Shown piece by piece: positions 56,594 through 64,000 of a stretch of DNA of 64,000 nt. The DNA lies in assembly GCF_030408375.1 (NCBI RefSeq), contig NZ_CP046530.1, forward strand, positions 2,170,001 to 2,234,000, given 5' to 3'. A model generated the notes under the pieces. That model was not told where the DNA came from and searched no databases. It was given only the letters and a program-made list of their open reading frames with translations. Position 1 is the stretch's first letter; each line of letters begins with the position of its first letter. Position numbers and translations under genes: made by a program. Source of the DNA: Corynebacterium afermentans subsp. lipophilum. GTDB lineage: Bacteria > Actinomycetota > Actinomycetes > Mycobacteriales > Mycobacteriaceae.

Positions 56594-57979
56594 ATGCTTG
56601 AACGCACACTTGTGTTCGTCGACACGTCATACCTGCTCGCGAGCTTTTACAACTCGTGGGAAATCGGCGCCCGCGCACAGTTAGAAATTGACCTGCCGGA
56701 GGTTGTGGCAACCCTCGGCAAAATGATCACTAATCAACTCAACCAACCTATCCACCGCCAGTTCTGGTACGACGGCATCCCCGACTCCGGCCCGCACCGC
56801 TACCAGCGGGCGCTTCGCACCTGCGACGGCGTGCAACTGCGCACCGGTCAGCTGATCGAGTGGGGCGAACGCCGCACCCAAAAAGGCGTGGACACCCGCC
56901 TTGTCGCGGACCTTGTTGTCAACGGCATGAGCGAGAACTTCACCGACTTCGTGCTGGTCTCCGGCGACGCGGACATGATCCCCGGCGTCGAGGAAGTGAC
57001 CAGCCGCGGCGCGCGCATGCACCTCTACGGCTTCGGCTGGGATTCCATGTCTTCCGCCCTGCGCCACGCCTGCGACAGCACCACCATCCTGGACCCGCGC
57101 GAAGACTTCGCCGAGGCCATGCGCCTCCAGGTGCTCGAAGGCCCGCTTCCGCCGAGCATCAGGGAGCGCCCGCTTAACGACGCTGCTCCGCTTGAAGAAG
57201 CGGTCGGCCCCACCGCGGTTCCCGGGCTGGGCCCAGATCCGCTCGGTCCGGACGCTGCGGCAGCAGAAACCGGCGCCGAGCCGGCCGACGGCGACAACCA
57301 AGGCAAGCAGGCCGAGCAGGCGGAGCAGACCAAGCCTGCTGCGCCGGCCGCGCCGAAGCCGTCCGACATCGTGGGCACCCCAACCTCGCAGCAACGCACC
57401 CACCGCCCGGACGAGCCCGAAATGGATGAGCCGTCCGAGGCGCAGGTGGAGGCCAACAACGAGTCGAACAAACCCGGCAACCACAATGTCTCCAGCGAGT
57501 CGGCCCCATCGGCGCCGTCGGCTCCGTCGGCCCCGTCGCCCTCGGACGGCGCCAGCGGCGCGAAGCCGTCGCCTGCGTCGCTCGCCGGCACCAACTCGGA
57601 CAAGCCAGGGAGCGCGCCGAAGCCGGGCCCCAAGCCCGCGCCGAAGCCGTCGATGATGGCTCCGCGACGCAAGCTGCGCTCCCGCTACGTGCCGCTGCCC
57701 GAGGAAGTGTGGACCTCCGCCGGCTTCCAGACCCCTTACGACGTCGGCCAGCAGTACGCTAACTGGTGGTTTGAAAACGCCGCTTCCAGCGAACAGCGGG
57801 ACAACGCCCACCTCCTCTCCGGCGGCGGGCTTCCCCCGGAGATCGACAGGCCGCTGCTGCAGTTCGCCTGCGAGACCCTGCACGAGTACACGCTGTCCGA
57901 GACCCAGCGCGTCAACCTTCGCGACGGGTTCCACTCCGGCATCCGCGGTGTGCTCATCAACATCCGCCGGGAGAGCTAA
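56594..57979 (+). CDS. NYN (PIN-like) domain protein with disordered linker
   Basis: 461 residues. The N-terminal NYN domain (about 1-175) has acidic residues DTS, RRTQKGVDTRLVADLV and VLVSGDADMIPGVEEV typical of these RNases. A Pro/Ala/Ser/Glu-rich linker (about 185-355, with SAPSAPSAPSAPSPSDG) leads to a C-terminal helical domain (about 355-461). RBS TAGGAG precedes ATG. The target RNA is unknown; family members act in RNA processing. Confidence 0.85.
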   Translation: MLERTLVFVDTSYLLASFYNSWEIGARAQLEIDLPEVVATLGKMITNQLNQPIHRQFWYDGIPDSGPHRYQRALRTCDGVQLRTGQLIEWGERRTQKGVDTRLVADLVVNGMSENFTDFVLVSGDADMIPGVEEVTSRGARMHLYGFGWDSMSSALRHACDSTTILDPREDFAEAMRLQVLEGPLPPSIRERPLNDAAPLEEAVGPTAVPGLGPDPLGPDAAAAETGAEPADGDNQGKQAEQAEQTKPAAPAAPKPSDIVGTPTSQQRTHRPDEPEMDEPSEAQVEANNESNKPGNHNVSSESAPSAPSAPSAPSPSDGASGAKPSPASLAGTNSDKPGSAPKPGPKPAPKPSMMAPRRKLRSRYVPLPEEVWTSAGFQTPYDVGQQYANWWFENAASSEQRDNAHLLSGGGLPPEIDRPLLQFACETLHEYTLSETQRVNLRDGFHSGIRGVLINIRRES

Positions 57980-57997
57980 CGCGTCTCTGCGCGGCTC

Positions 57998-58032
57998 GGC
58001 GCCCCGGGGGTTGAGGCCTCCGGGGCGCCTTT
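57998..58032 (+). terminator. NYN gene terminator
   Basis: GGCGCCCCGG...CCGGGGCGCC followed by TTT. Confidence 0.75.
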
Positions 58033-58193
58033 CCGCTCCGGTTGGGAGATAGTTCACTCGCTTGTGAACTATCCCGCCGTGAGTTTTTGGCGACCTGGGG
58101 ATAGTGAATTATTCAACCGTCCAAGTGGGAACTAATTCACTGATCAGGTCTCGGCGAGTGAACTATTCTGCCCCGGCCAACGCGGCCCGACAC

Positions 58194-58275
58194 TTCGCGG
58201 CGGAATCTGTCAGGTGGCACCTAAACCCCCAGGTCAGCACAAACGGCCGCCGTAATCTGTCAGGCGGCCGTTTGT
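58194..58275. repeat. intergenic repeat with hairpin, copy at 58194
   Basis: CTTCGCGGCGGAATCTGTCAG begins a unit that matches 16524-16598 over about 75 bp. Here the 3' part forms a stem ACAAACGGCCGCC / GGCGGCCGTTTGT (58239-58251 with 58263-58275); the other copy has lost the right arm. Confidence 0.65.
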
Positions 58276-58295
58276 GATCTGCTAGTTGGAGGCGG

Positions 58296-59279
58296 TTAGT
58301 CCGCGTCGCGCATGTACTTCTCGGCATCGGCGAGGATGTCGTCGGTGTTGGCGGCATCCTCAGCCTTCGGGGCGTCGGCGGCCTTCGGGGCGTCGGCGGC
58401 GACGCGGCGGGAGCTGCCGGACGGCTTCTGCTCGGCGGCCGAGTCGGCGGCCTCCGCCTGCGCCGCTTCGCCCTGCGAGCCCTCGCCCTCACCCGAGCCC
58501 GCCTCGAGCTGGCGGTCGGCGTCACCAGCACCGGCATCGGCGCCGGAGCCGGCCTCAAGCTCGCCGGACATGGACGCGCGGATCTGGTCCAGGCGGCTGG
58601 TGGCCGCGGCGTCGGTGGAGCCGGACTCGATCTCGGCCATGCGGTCGGTCATGGAGTCCTTCATCAGCTCCTGCTGGCCCAGCGCGTTGGCGTAGCGGCG
58701 CTCGATCTTGTCGCGCACGCCGTCGAGGGTGGGCACGTTATCGTCGTTGAACTGGTTCATCGAGTCCATGGTCTTGGCCGTCTGCTCCTGCATGCGGGCC
58801 TGGTTGAGCTGAGACTCGAGCTGGGAGACCTGGGAGAGCTGCTCCTTCAGGTTCGCCTCGGACTGCTGCTGTTTCTGCTGAGCTTCCTTTGCGGCGTGGT
58901 CGGCAGAAGCGTAGGCCTGCTTGGTCTGCTCGAGCTCCTGCTCCACGGACACCAGCTGGGTGGCGATAACCTCGGCGGCGTTGTTGAACTGCTGGGACTT
59001 CTCAGCGTCGCCGGCTGCCTCCGCTTTCTGGGCGGCCTGCAGAGCGGTTCGCGCCTTATTCTGCAGGTCCTCCTGGGACTTAATCAGGCGCTCCATCTTC
59101 ATCTGCAGCTGGTTGCGGTTGCCGATGATGTTGGCTGCGTGCTCGGAGATTGCCTTGTGCTGCTCTTTTGCGGCTGCGACGGCCTGCTGGATCTGCACCT
59201 TCGGGTCTGCGTTCTGGTCGATCTTGGTGTCGAACGACTGCATGAGGTACTTCCAGCCCTTGCTAAACGGGTTCGCCAT
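58296..59279 (-). CDS. PspA/IM30 family protein
   Basis: 327 residues. MANPFSKGWKYLMQSFDTKI is the PspA amphipathic start; residues 25-220 are coiled coil (Gln/Glu/Lys/Ala-rich). The C-terminal third (about 225-327) is acidic, Ala/Glu-rich and disordered. PspA proteins protect the membrane under stress. ATG 59279 has GGAAGGACAT upstream. The tail is longer than in E. coli PspA. Confidence 0.87.
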   Translation of the reverse strand: MANPFSKGWKYLMQSFDTKIDQNADPKVQIQQAVAAAKEQHKAISEHAANIIGNRNQLQMKMERLIKSQEDLQNKARTALQAAQKAEAAGDAEKSQQFNNAAEVIATQLVSVEQELEQTKQAYASADHAAKEAQQKQQQSEANLKEQLSQVSQLESQLNQARMQEQTAKTMDSMNQFNDDNVPTLDGVRDKIERRYANALGQQELMKDSMTDRMAEIESGSTDAAATSRLDQIRASMSGELEAGSGADAGAGDADRQLEAGSGEGEGSQGEAAQAEAADSAAEQKPSGSSRRVAADAPKAADAPKAEDAANTDDILADAEKYMRDAD

Positions 59280-59329
59280 TGGAATGTCCTTCCGGTGGTG
59301 GGATTCGTCGTTAAGCAAGTGTACGCATG

Positions 59330-59356
59330 AAAAAAGCGCCCGTCTTGCGGGCGCTG
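59330..59356 (-). terminator. thioredoxin gene terminator
   Basis: GCGCCCG, loop TCTTG, CGGGCGC, flanked by A and T runs on both sides. Bidirectional in principle. Confidence 0.8.
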
Positions 59357-59367
59357 AATAAAAAAGC

Positions 59368-59739
59368 TTACTGCTCGCTGGCGTTCTGCTCGGCGATCTG
59401 TCGGCGGACATCGTCCATGTCGAGGTCCTTGACCTGCTGGACAAGGTCGTCGAACGCGGCCGGCGGCAAGGCCCCTGCGTTCTGGAAGATCAGGATGCCG
59501 TCGCGGAACGCCATCAACGTCGGGATCGCCTGGATTTCCAGGGCGGAGGCGAGCTGCTGGTTGGCCTCAGTGTCGAGCTTGGCGAAAGTGACGTCGGTGT
59601 GCTTCTCAGAGGCCTTCTCATACGTCGGCGCGAATTGCTTGCACGGGCCGCACCAGTCCGCCCATGCGTCGACAAACACGATTCCGTCCTGGGTAACGGT
59701 TTCCTGGAAAGTGTCCTCGGTTACATCGATCGTGCTCAA
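59368..59739 (-). CDS. thioredoxin
   Basis: 123 residues. WADWCGPCKQF (Cys30, Cys33) is the active site; the cis-Pro loop AIPTLMAF is present. Cytosolic. Start is TTG 59739 with AAGGAG upstream. It differs from TrxA of 105-110 residues by a short C-terminal helix (DMDDVRRQIAEQ). Divergent from the HMA-copZ-copA group. Confidence 0.9.
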   Translation of the reverse strand: MSTIDVTEDTFQETVTQDGIVFVDAWADWCGPCKQFAPTYEKASEKHTDVTFAKLDTEANQQLASALEIQAIPTLMAFRDGILIFQNAGALPPAAFDDLVQQVKDLDMDDVRRQIAEQNASEQ

Positions 59740-59860
59740 AGTACACTCCTTAAAGCTTTTGGTTATTGTTGTAGAGACTGCAACGGGTACAACCCTAACA
59801 ATGTCCGAGCTATTCCAAGCCGGGCTGGAACGAGTGGAAACCAGGAGGCGAGCAGCAGCC

Positions 59861-60061
59861 ATGACGAAGACGTACCGGATCTCGGGTCCGAAGGACGACG
59901 TCGCGGTCGATTCGCTCAAAGATGAACTGTCGCTGGTGGACGGCACCCATGAGGTGGATGTGGACCTCGAGGCCGGGCACCTGACCGTTGTCGGCTTTAC
60001 CTTCGCCGACGAAGATATTGTTCAGGCGGCGAAAAACGCCGGCTACGTAATCGAGATATAA
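59861..60061 (+). CDS. HMA-like protein lacking the CxxC metal site
   Basis: 66 residues. TYRISGPKDDVAVDSLKDEL, VDVDLEAGHLTVVGFTFADE and VQAAKNAGYVIEI have the strands and helices of an HMA domain, but the metal loop is GPKDDVAV, so it has no cysteines. Lies 12 bp before copZ. It may regulate or scaffold the pump rather than carry copper. An AGGAGG is 13 nt before the ATG, rather far. Confidence 0.7.
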   Translation: MTKTYRISGPKDDVAVDSLKDELSLVDGTHEVDVDLEAGHLTVVGFTFADEDIVQAAKNAGYVIEI

Positions 60062-60073
60062 GGAGGACATACC

Positions 60074-60274
60074 ATGGCCGGACGCGAGTTCAACGTTGAA
60101 GGCATGACCTGCGGGCACTGCGAAATGAGCGTGCAGGAGGAGATCTCCGAGGTCGCAGGTGTCACCGCAGTGAAGGCGGACCACACCACCGGAAAGGTCA
60201 CGGTCGAGGGCGACGGCTACTCCACCGATGACATCGCGGCCGCGGTGAAAGAGGCCGGTTACACACTGGCCTAA
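60074..60274 (+). CDS. copZ: copper chaperone CopZ
   Basis: 66 residues, one HMA domain with MTCGHC metal site, and GYSTDDIAAAVKEAGYTL at the end. RBS AAGGAGG. Carries Cu(I) to the ATPase encoded 22 bp downstream. Confidence 0.92.
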   Translation: MAGREFNVEGMTCGHCEMSVQEEISEVAGVTAVKADHTTGKVTVEGDGYSTDDIAAAVKEAGYTLA

Positions 60275-60295
60275 CTCGGGCCTAGGGTGGGGGTT

Positions 60296-62551
60296 ATGAC
60301 TGAAACCCCCACAGCATTGCAGCACGTCGAGCTGGGCGTTACGGGGATGACCTGCTCGTCGTGCTCTTCGCGCGTGCAGCGCAAACTGAACAAGCTCGAT
60401 GGTGTGGACGCCTTGGTGAACTACTCCACCGAGACCGCCACGGTCGATTTCGATCCGGCGAAGGCGTCGTCGCAGTTGCTTATCGACGAGGTGCGCTCCG
60501 CCGGGTACGACGCGTTTGAAATGACTGATAGCGCGGTGGGGGGTGAGGCGGCGGGGGCCGAAGGGGCGTCGGCAAGCGAGAAGCTCGAAGACGCGCGCCT
60601 GGCCGAAGCCGAGAACCTGAAGCGCACCACCATTTGGTCGGCGCTGGTGTCGCTGCCGGTGATGTTGGTGAGCATGGTGCCGTCGCTGCAGTTCACCAAC
60701 TGGCAGTGGGCGGCGTTCGCGGCGGCGACGCTGGTGTTTTTCGCCGCGGGCAGCGTATTTCACCGCGCGACCTGGGTGAACCTGAAGCACGGCGCGGCGA
60801 CGATGGACACGCTGATCACGCTGGGCACCTCCGCAGCGTACCTGTGGTCCGTGTGGGCCCTGTTTTTCGGCGACGCCGGCGAGCCGGGGATGGTCATGGA
60901 GATGTCCATCTTCCCCTCGCACGCGGGTATGGACGAGATTTACCTCGAGTCCGTGTGTGTGGTGATCACGTTCCTGCTGCTGGGCAGGTGGTTTGAAACG
61001 CGGGCGAAGGGGCAGTCCTCCGAGGCACTGCGCGAGCTGTTGGACATGGGTGCCAAAGACGCCGCAGTGATCCGGGACGGCAAGGAAGTTCGCGTGCCGA
61101 TTGCCCAGGTGGCGGTGGGCGACAGGTTCATCGTGCGACCGGGCGAGAAGGTCGCCACGGACGGGCGCGTGGTGTCCGGGCACTCGGCGGTGGACGAGTC
61201 CATGCTCACCGGCGAATCCGTGCCAGTGGAGGTCTCCGAGGGCTCCCCGGTCACCGGCGCGACGCTGAACACCTCAGGCCGGCTGGTGGTTGAGGCCACC
61301 CGCGTCGGCGCCGAGACCACGCTCGCGCAGATGGGCAAACTCGTGCGCGACGCGCAGGCCGGCAAGGCGCCGGTGGAACGGCTAGTGGACAAGATCTCGC
61401 AGGTCTTCGTCCCGGCGGTGGTGTTGGTTGCGGTGGTGACGCTGGCCGGGCACCTGCTGGTGGGCCACAGTGTTGCCCACGCGTTCACGGCTGCGGTGGC
61501 GGTGTTGATCATCGCCTGCCCGTGCGCGCTCGGCCTTGCCACCCCGACCGCGATTCTGGTGGGCACCGGCCGCGGCGCCCAGCTGGGGCTGCTGATCAAG
61601 GGCCCTGAGGTACTCGAATCCACCCGCCAGGTGGACACGGTGGTCATGGATAAGACCGGCACGATCACCTCGGGCGAAATGGGAGTTGCAGACGTCGTCG
61701 CAGCTGATGGCTTTGAGGAGGGCGAGGTCTTGCGCCTTGCCGCCGGCGTGGAGGCTGGCTCCGAGCACCCGATCGCCCGCGCGATCGTGGAGGCTGCCAG
61801 CGACGTGCCGGCGTCGGAGAACTTCCAGAATGAGGTGGGCAAGGGAGCGTCCGCGCGTATCGACGGTCGCCCGGTCCGCGTCGGCCGCCCCTCCGTTCCG
61901 CTCGGCGGGCTGGCCAGCGCCTTCGAGGAAGCCGAGCGTGCCGGAGCGACCCCGGTGGCCGTTGAGGTGGACGGGGCCCTGGCAGGACTTGTTGCGGTGC
62001 GCGACACCGTGAAGGAGGATTCCGCGGACGCTGTGGCGCAGCTGCGCGACCTGGGGCTGACGCCTCACTTGCTCACCGGCGACAACGCCGGCGCGGCCCA
62101 GGCGGTCGCGGCGGAGGTTGGCATCGACCGGGCGAACGTCACCGCCGGTGTCCTGCCGGAGGACAAGGTGGAGGTAGTCAAGCGCCTGCAGGCCGAAGGC
62201 AAGCACGTGGCCATGGTCGGCGACGGCGTCAACGATGCCGCCGCGCTGGCTCAGGCGGACCTGGGCTTGGCTATGGGCGCGGGCACGGACGTGGCCATCG
62301 AGGCCGCGGACATCGCACTGATGCGCAACTCGCTGACCTCCGCGGCGGACGCGATCAGGTTGTCGCGAAAGACCCTGAAGACGATCAAGGGCAACCTGTT
62401 TTGGGCGTTCGCCTACAACGTCATCCTCATCCCGGTGGCGGCGCTGGGTTATCTCAACCCGATGCTCGCCGGCATCGCGATGGCGTTCAGCTCCGTGTTC
62501 GTGGTGTCGAACTCGCTGCGGCTGCGGGCGTTTAACTCGGTAGCGGGATAG
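60296..62551 (+). CDS. copA: copper-translocating P-type ATPase
   Basis: 751 residues. N-terminal HMA ([11 protein letters not shown], about 17-27), 8 membrane helices, the Cu(I) motif [15 protein letters not shown], phosphorylation site [15 protein letters not shown] and [18 protein letters not shown]. Exports Cu(I) from the cytosol. ATG 60296 chosen; GTG three codons upstream is also possible. Together with copZ it forms the core copper-efflux operon. Confidence 0.95.
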   Translation: MTETPTALQHVELGVTGMTCSSCSSRVQRKLNKLDGVDALVNYSTETATVDFDPAKASSQLLIDEVRSAGYDAFEMTDSAVGGEAAGAEGASASEKLEDARLAEAENLKRTTIWSALVSLPVMLVSMVPSLQFTNWQWAAFAAATLVFFAAGSVFHRATWVNLKHGAATMDTLITLGTSAAYLWSVWALFFGDAGEPGMVMEMSIFPSHAGMDEIYLESVCVVITFLLLGRWFETRAKGQSSEALRELLDMGAKDAAVIRDGKEVRVPIAQVAVGDRFIVRPGEKVATDGRVVSGHSAVDESMLTGESVPVEVSEGSPVTGATLNTSGRLVVEATRVGAETTLAQMGKLVRDAQAGKAPVERLVDKISQVFVPAVVLVAVVTLAGHLLVGHSVAHAFTAAVAVLIIACPCALGLATPTAILVGTGRGAQLGLLIKGPEVLESTRQVDTVVMDKTGTITSGEMGVADVVAADGFEEGEVLRLAAGVEAGSEHPIARAIVEAASDVPASENFQNEVGKGASARIDGRPVRVGRPSVPLGGLASAFEEAERAGATPVAVEVDGALAGLVAVRDTVKEDSADAVAQLRDLGLTPHLLTGDNAGAAQAVAAEVGIDRANVTAGVLPEDKVEVVKRLQAEGKHVAMVGDGVNDAAALAQADLGLAMGAGTDVAIEAADIALMRNSLTSAADAIRLSRKTLKTIKGNLFWAFAYNVILIPVAALGYLNPMLAGIAMAFSSVFVVSNSLRLRAFNSVAG

Positions 62552-62566
62552 GCACGGAGCCCGTCG

Positions 62567-62755
62567 CTAAGCAAAAAAGCGCGTGATACGCGACATCAGC
62601 GACGTATCCGCGGTCGCCTTGTCGATGTCCTCGATGTTGCGCGGCAGGTTGAGCAGGAGGGTGTTCTCCCCCGTCCTGGCAACGGTAATGCTGGGGTCGA
62701 GCTTGGCCACCGTGCTCGCGCAGGCGGCGGGGCCGTTGATGGAACGCACGGTCAT
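62567..62755 (-). CDS. small hypothetical protein
   Basis: 62 residues: MTVRSINGPAACASTVAKLD, then a hydrophilic strand-rich middle and the tail MSRITRFFA. RBS AAAGGAG lies 6 nt before ATG 62755. No family recognised. It is convergent with copA (15 bp from stop to stop), so a copper role is possible but unproven. Confidence 0.55.
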   Translation of the reverse strand: MTVRSINGPAACASTVAKLDPSITVARTGENTLLLNLPRNIEDIDKATADTSLMSRITRFFA

Positions 62756-62907
62756 GGCTTTCTCCTTTACTGCTTCTGCGTTGTGCTGTTGAATCATAAA
62801 CGCGTTTTCGCAGCGTGTCACCGTTGGAAAGCCATGCCTAACTGTTCATAGGGCAGGTTTACTCGCGATAGGATCACTATGTCAGATCCCCGACGAAGGA
62901 CGTTCCC

Positions 62908-63513
62908 ATGCGCCGTGCCGCCGCCGTTGTTGCTCTCATTTCCCCGCTCGTTCTTGCAGGTTGTTCGGCTTCCGAGGGGGAGGTGGTGTACGTGACCGAG
63001 ACGTCGTGGGTGGAGGCTTCGGAGCAGCCGCGTGACGACGTGCCTTCGGCCGCCCCCGCACCCGCCGAGGACACAGCGGAGGCTCCAGCCGAAGACGCTG
63101 CCGAAGAGGCCGCCGAAGCACCGGCAGCCGAGCCAGCTGCCGGCGCGCTCCCGCTCGACCCCGCGCACCAGGGCCAAGTCGGCGGAAAGTGCGGCACCAC
63201 GCCCGAGGGCGCGAAGATCACGGTCAGCGACACCACCTCGTGCGACTTCGCCGCAGCCGTGTACCCGCATGCCGTCAGCGCGGAGTACGCCTGGAGCAAC
63301 AAGCCGGGCTTTACGTCGGTGCCGTACACGAATCTTTCCGGCGTGGTGAGCCCCATGACCGGCGAGGCCTACGACCTGCGGTGCAACATCGGCTCTTCCG
63401 GCGATACCCTGAGCTGCTCCGGGCCGAACAACGACCCGCGTATGAGCTACGGCTTCGATCCCGGCCGCACGTGGCACCCGCTGGTCAACATCGTCGGGGA
63501 CTATCCGAGCTAG
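62908..63513 (+). CDS. hypothetical lipoprotein
   Basis: 201 residues. MRRAAAVVALISPLVLAGCS has a lipobox (Cys19); an Ala/Pro/Glu-rich linker (about 50-85) leads to a compact domain with several Cys residues (GKCGTTPEGAKITVSDTTSC, DLRCNIGSSGDTLSCSG). Extracellular. Not recognised. Its stop overlaps the dnaB stop (CTAG). Confidence 0.75.
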   Translation: MRRAAAVVALISPLVLAGCSASEGEVVYVTETSWVEASEQPRDDVPSAAPAPAEDTAEAPAEDAAEEAAEAPAAEPAAGALPLDPAHQGQVGGKCGTTPEGAKITVSDTTSCDFAAAVYPHAVSAEYAWSNKPGFTSVPYTNLSGVVSPMTGEAYDLRCNIGSSGDTLSCSGPNNDPRMSYGFDPGRTWHPLVNIVGDYPS

Positions 63514-64000
63514 CCGTGGGCCATGTTGACGAAGCGCGAGTAGTGCAGCTGGTGCGCCACCGGAATGGTGTCGATCGGGCCGCCGCGGTGCTTCGCCACG
63601 ATGATGTCCGCCTCGCCCGCGCGCTCGTCGTCGCGGTCCTGTGAGTCCGGGCGGTAGAGGAGGAACACCATGTCGGCGTCCTGCTCCAGCGAGCCGGACT
63701 CACGCAGGTCAGCCAGCTGCGGGCGCTTGTCGGTGCGCGCCTCCGGGCCACGGTTGAGCTGGGAGATGGCGATCACGGGCACCTCGAGCTCCTTGGCCAG
63801 GAGCTTGAGGTGGCGGGAGAACTCCGAGACCTCCTGCTGGCGTGACTCGACCTTCTTGCCGGAGCTCATCAGCTGCAGGTAGTCCACCACCACCAGATCC
63901 AAGCCGTGCTGCTGCTTCAGGCGGCGCGCCTTGGAGCGGATCTCCATCATGGTGAGGTTCGGCGAGTCGTCGATGAACAGCGGCGCGTCCTGGATCTCGG
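63510..64000 (-). CDS. dnaB: replicative DNA helicase, C-terminal part (runs off window)
   Basis: About 163 residues visible. LVVVDYLQLMS is the Walker B (H2), followed by AISQLNRGPE, RESGSLEQDADMVFLLYR and AKHRGGPIDTI, the RecA-like motor of DnaB. The N-terminal domain and Walker A lie beyond 64000; in the window the frame continues in as PLFIDDSPNLTMMEIR. No intein is visible in the part seen. Confidence 0.95.
   Translation of the reverse strand, partial: EIQDAPLFIDDSPNLTMMEIRSKARRLKQQHGLDLVVVDYLQLMSSGKKVESRQQEVSEFSRHLKLLAKELEVPVIAISQLNRGPEARTDKRPQLADLRESGSLEQDADMVFLLYRPDSQDRDDERAGEADIIVAKHRGGPIDTIPVAHQLHYSRFVNMAHG

Larger units (their letters stand above)
57980..58295. other. convergent intergenic region with hairpins and repeats
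   Basis: 316 bp. Holds a terminator (57998-58032), a cluster of GTGAACTAT-type inverted repeats (58047-58170), the repeat shared with 16524 (58194-58260) and a second terminator hairpin (58239-58275). No gene. Confidence 0.7.

Noticed and set aside
60281..60295. Second CsoR-type operator near copA
   Set aside because: GGGTGGGGGT before copA is only G-rich and not palindromic; it lies at the RBS position, so no operator is called.

Overview
The window is high-G+C actinobacterial chromosome, most likely a Corynebacterium. The reasons are a complete hut cluster with an IclR-type regulator, a ugpAEBC cassette, a CopRS copper system with the direct-repeat operator described in C. glutamicum, an LCP protein, a class E sortase, an rrn operon with the actinobacterial leader motif, and many start codons placed about 7 nt after a -10 hexamer (leaderless transcripts). 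The assignment is an inference from gene content; no marker was searched.

Layout. 1-4.3 kb: 5' part of pheA, a coupled hypothetical gene, a DUF2891 protein, a CPBP protease and an LCP protein. 4.4-9.94 kb: a copper-resistance island (multicopper oxidase copO, CueP-family protein, copRS, HMA chaperone). It is bounded by a transposase remnant fused to a broken tlpA-like gene on the left and by a 37-codon stub that is probably the start of copB on the right. 9.9-23.8 kb: an AGCS amino-acid symporter and the histidine-utilisation region (yjiH-like 1, hutG, hutR, hutH, acyl-CoA dehydrogenase, CoA-transferase, yjiH-like 2, hutU, hutI). 23.9-31.1 kb: ugpAEBC (minus strand), a DUF5926 protein and two glycerophosphodiester phosphodiesterases. 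31.2-45.6 kb: housekeeping and stress genes (lipase-like hydrolase, msrA, sodA, MFS, TM0106 nuclease, two-component system, DUF2020 lipoprotein, Nudix-LOG fusion, sortase E, TetR, GlsB, universal stress protein, pseudouridine synthase). 45.6-48.4 kb: an intact IS21-family element with a 5-bp target duplication inside a field of short repeats. 48.4-54.3 kb: an rrn operon on the minus strand (16S-23S-5S). 54.3-64 kb: GntR-ABC cassette, NYN-domain protein, PspA-like protein, thioredoxin, HMA-copZ-copA copper efflux genes, a lipoprotein and the 3' end of dnaB.

The most interesting region is the histidine cluster. Between hutH and hutU lie a glutaryl-CoA-dehydrogenase-like enzyme that has lost the carboxylate-binding Arg, a CaiB-type CoA-transferase and a YjiH-like membrane protein. 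The block is preceded by a 16-bp palindrome that recurs before hutU and resembles the HutR operator. Together they could oxidise imidazolepropionate (dihydrourocanate) to urocanate and feed it into HutU; this is a hypothesis.

Copper handling appears twice: the acquired CopRS island (CopR box and a CsoR-type palindrome) and the core HMA-copZ-copA group. Three divergent gene pairs have interlocked leaderless promoters. Several intergenic repeat families were found by eye.
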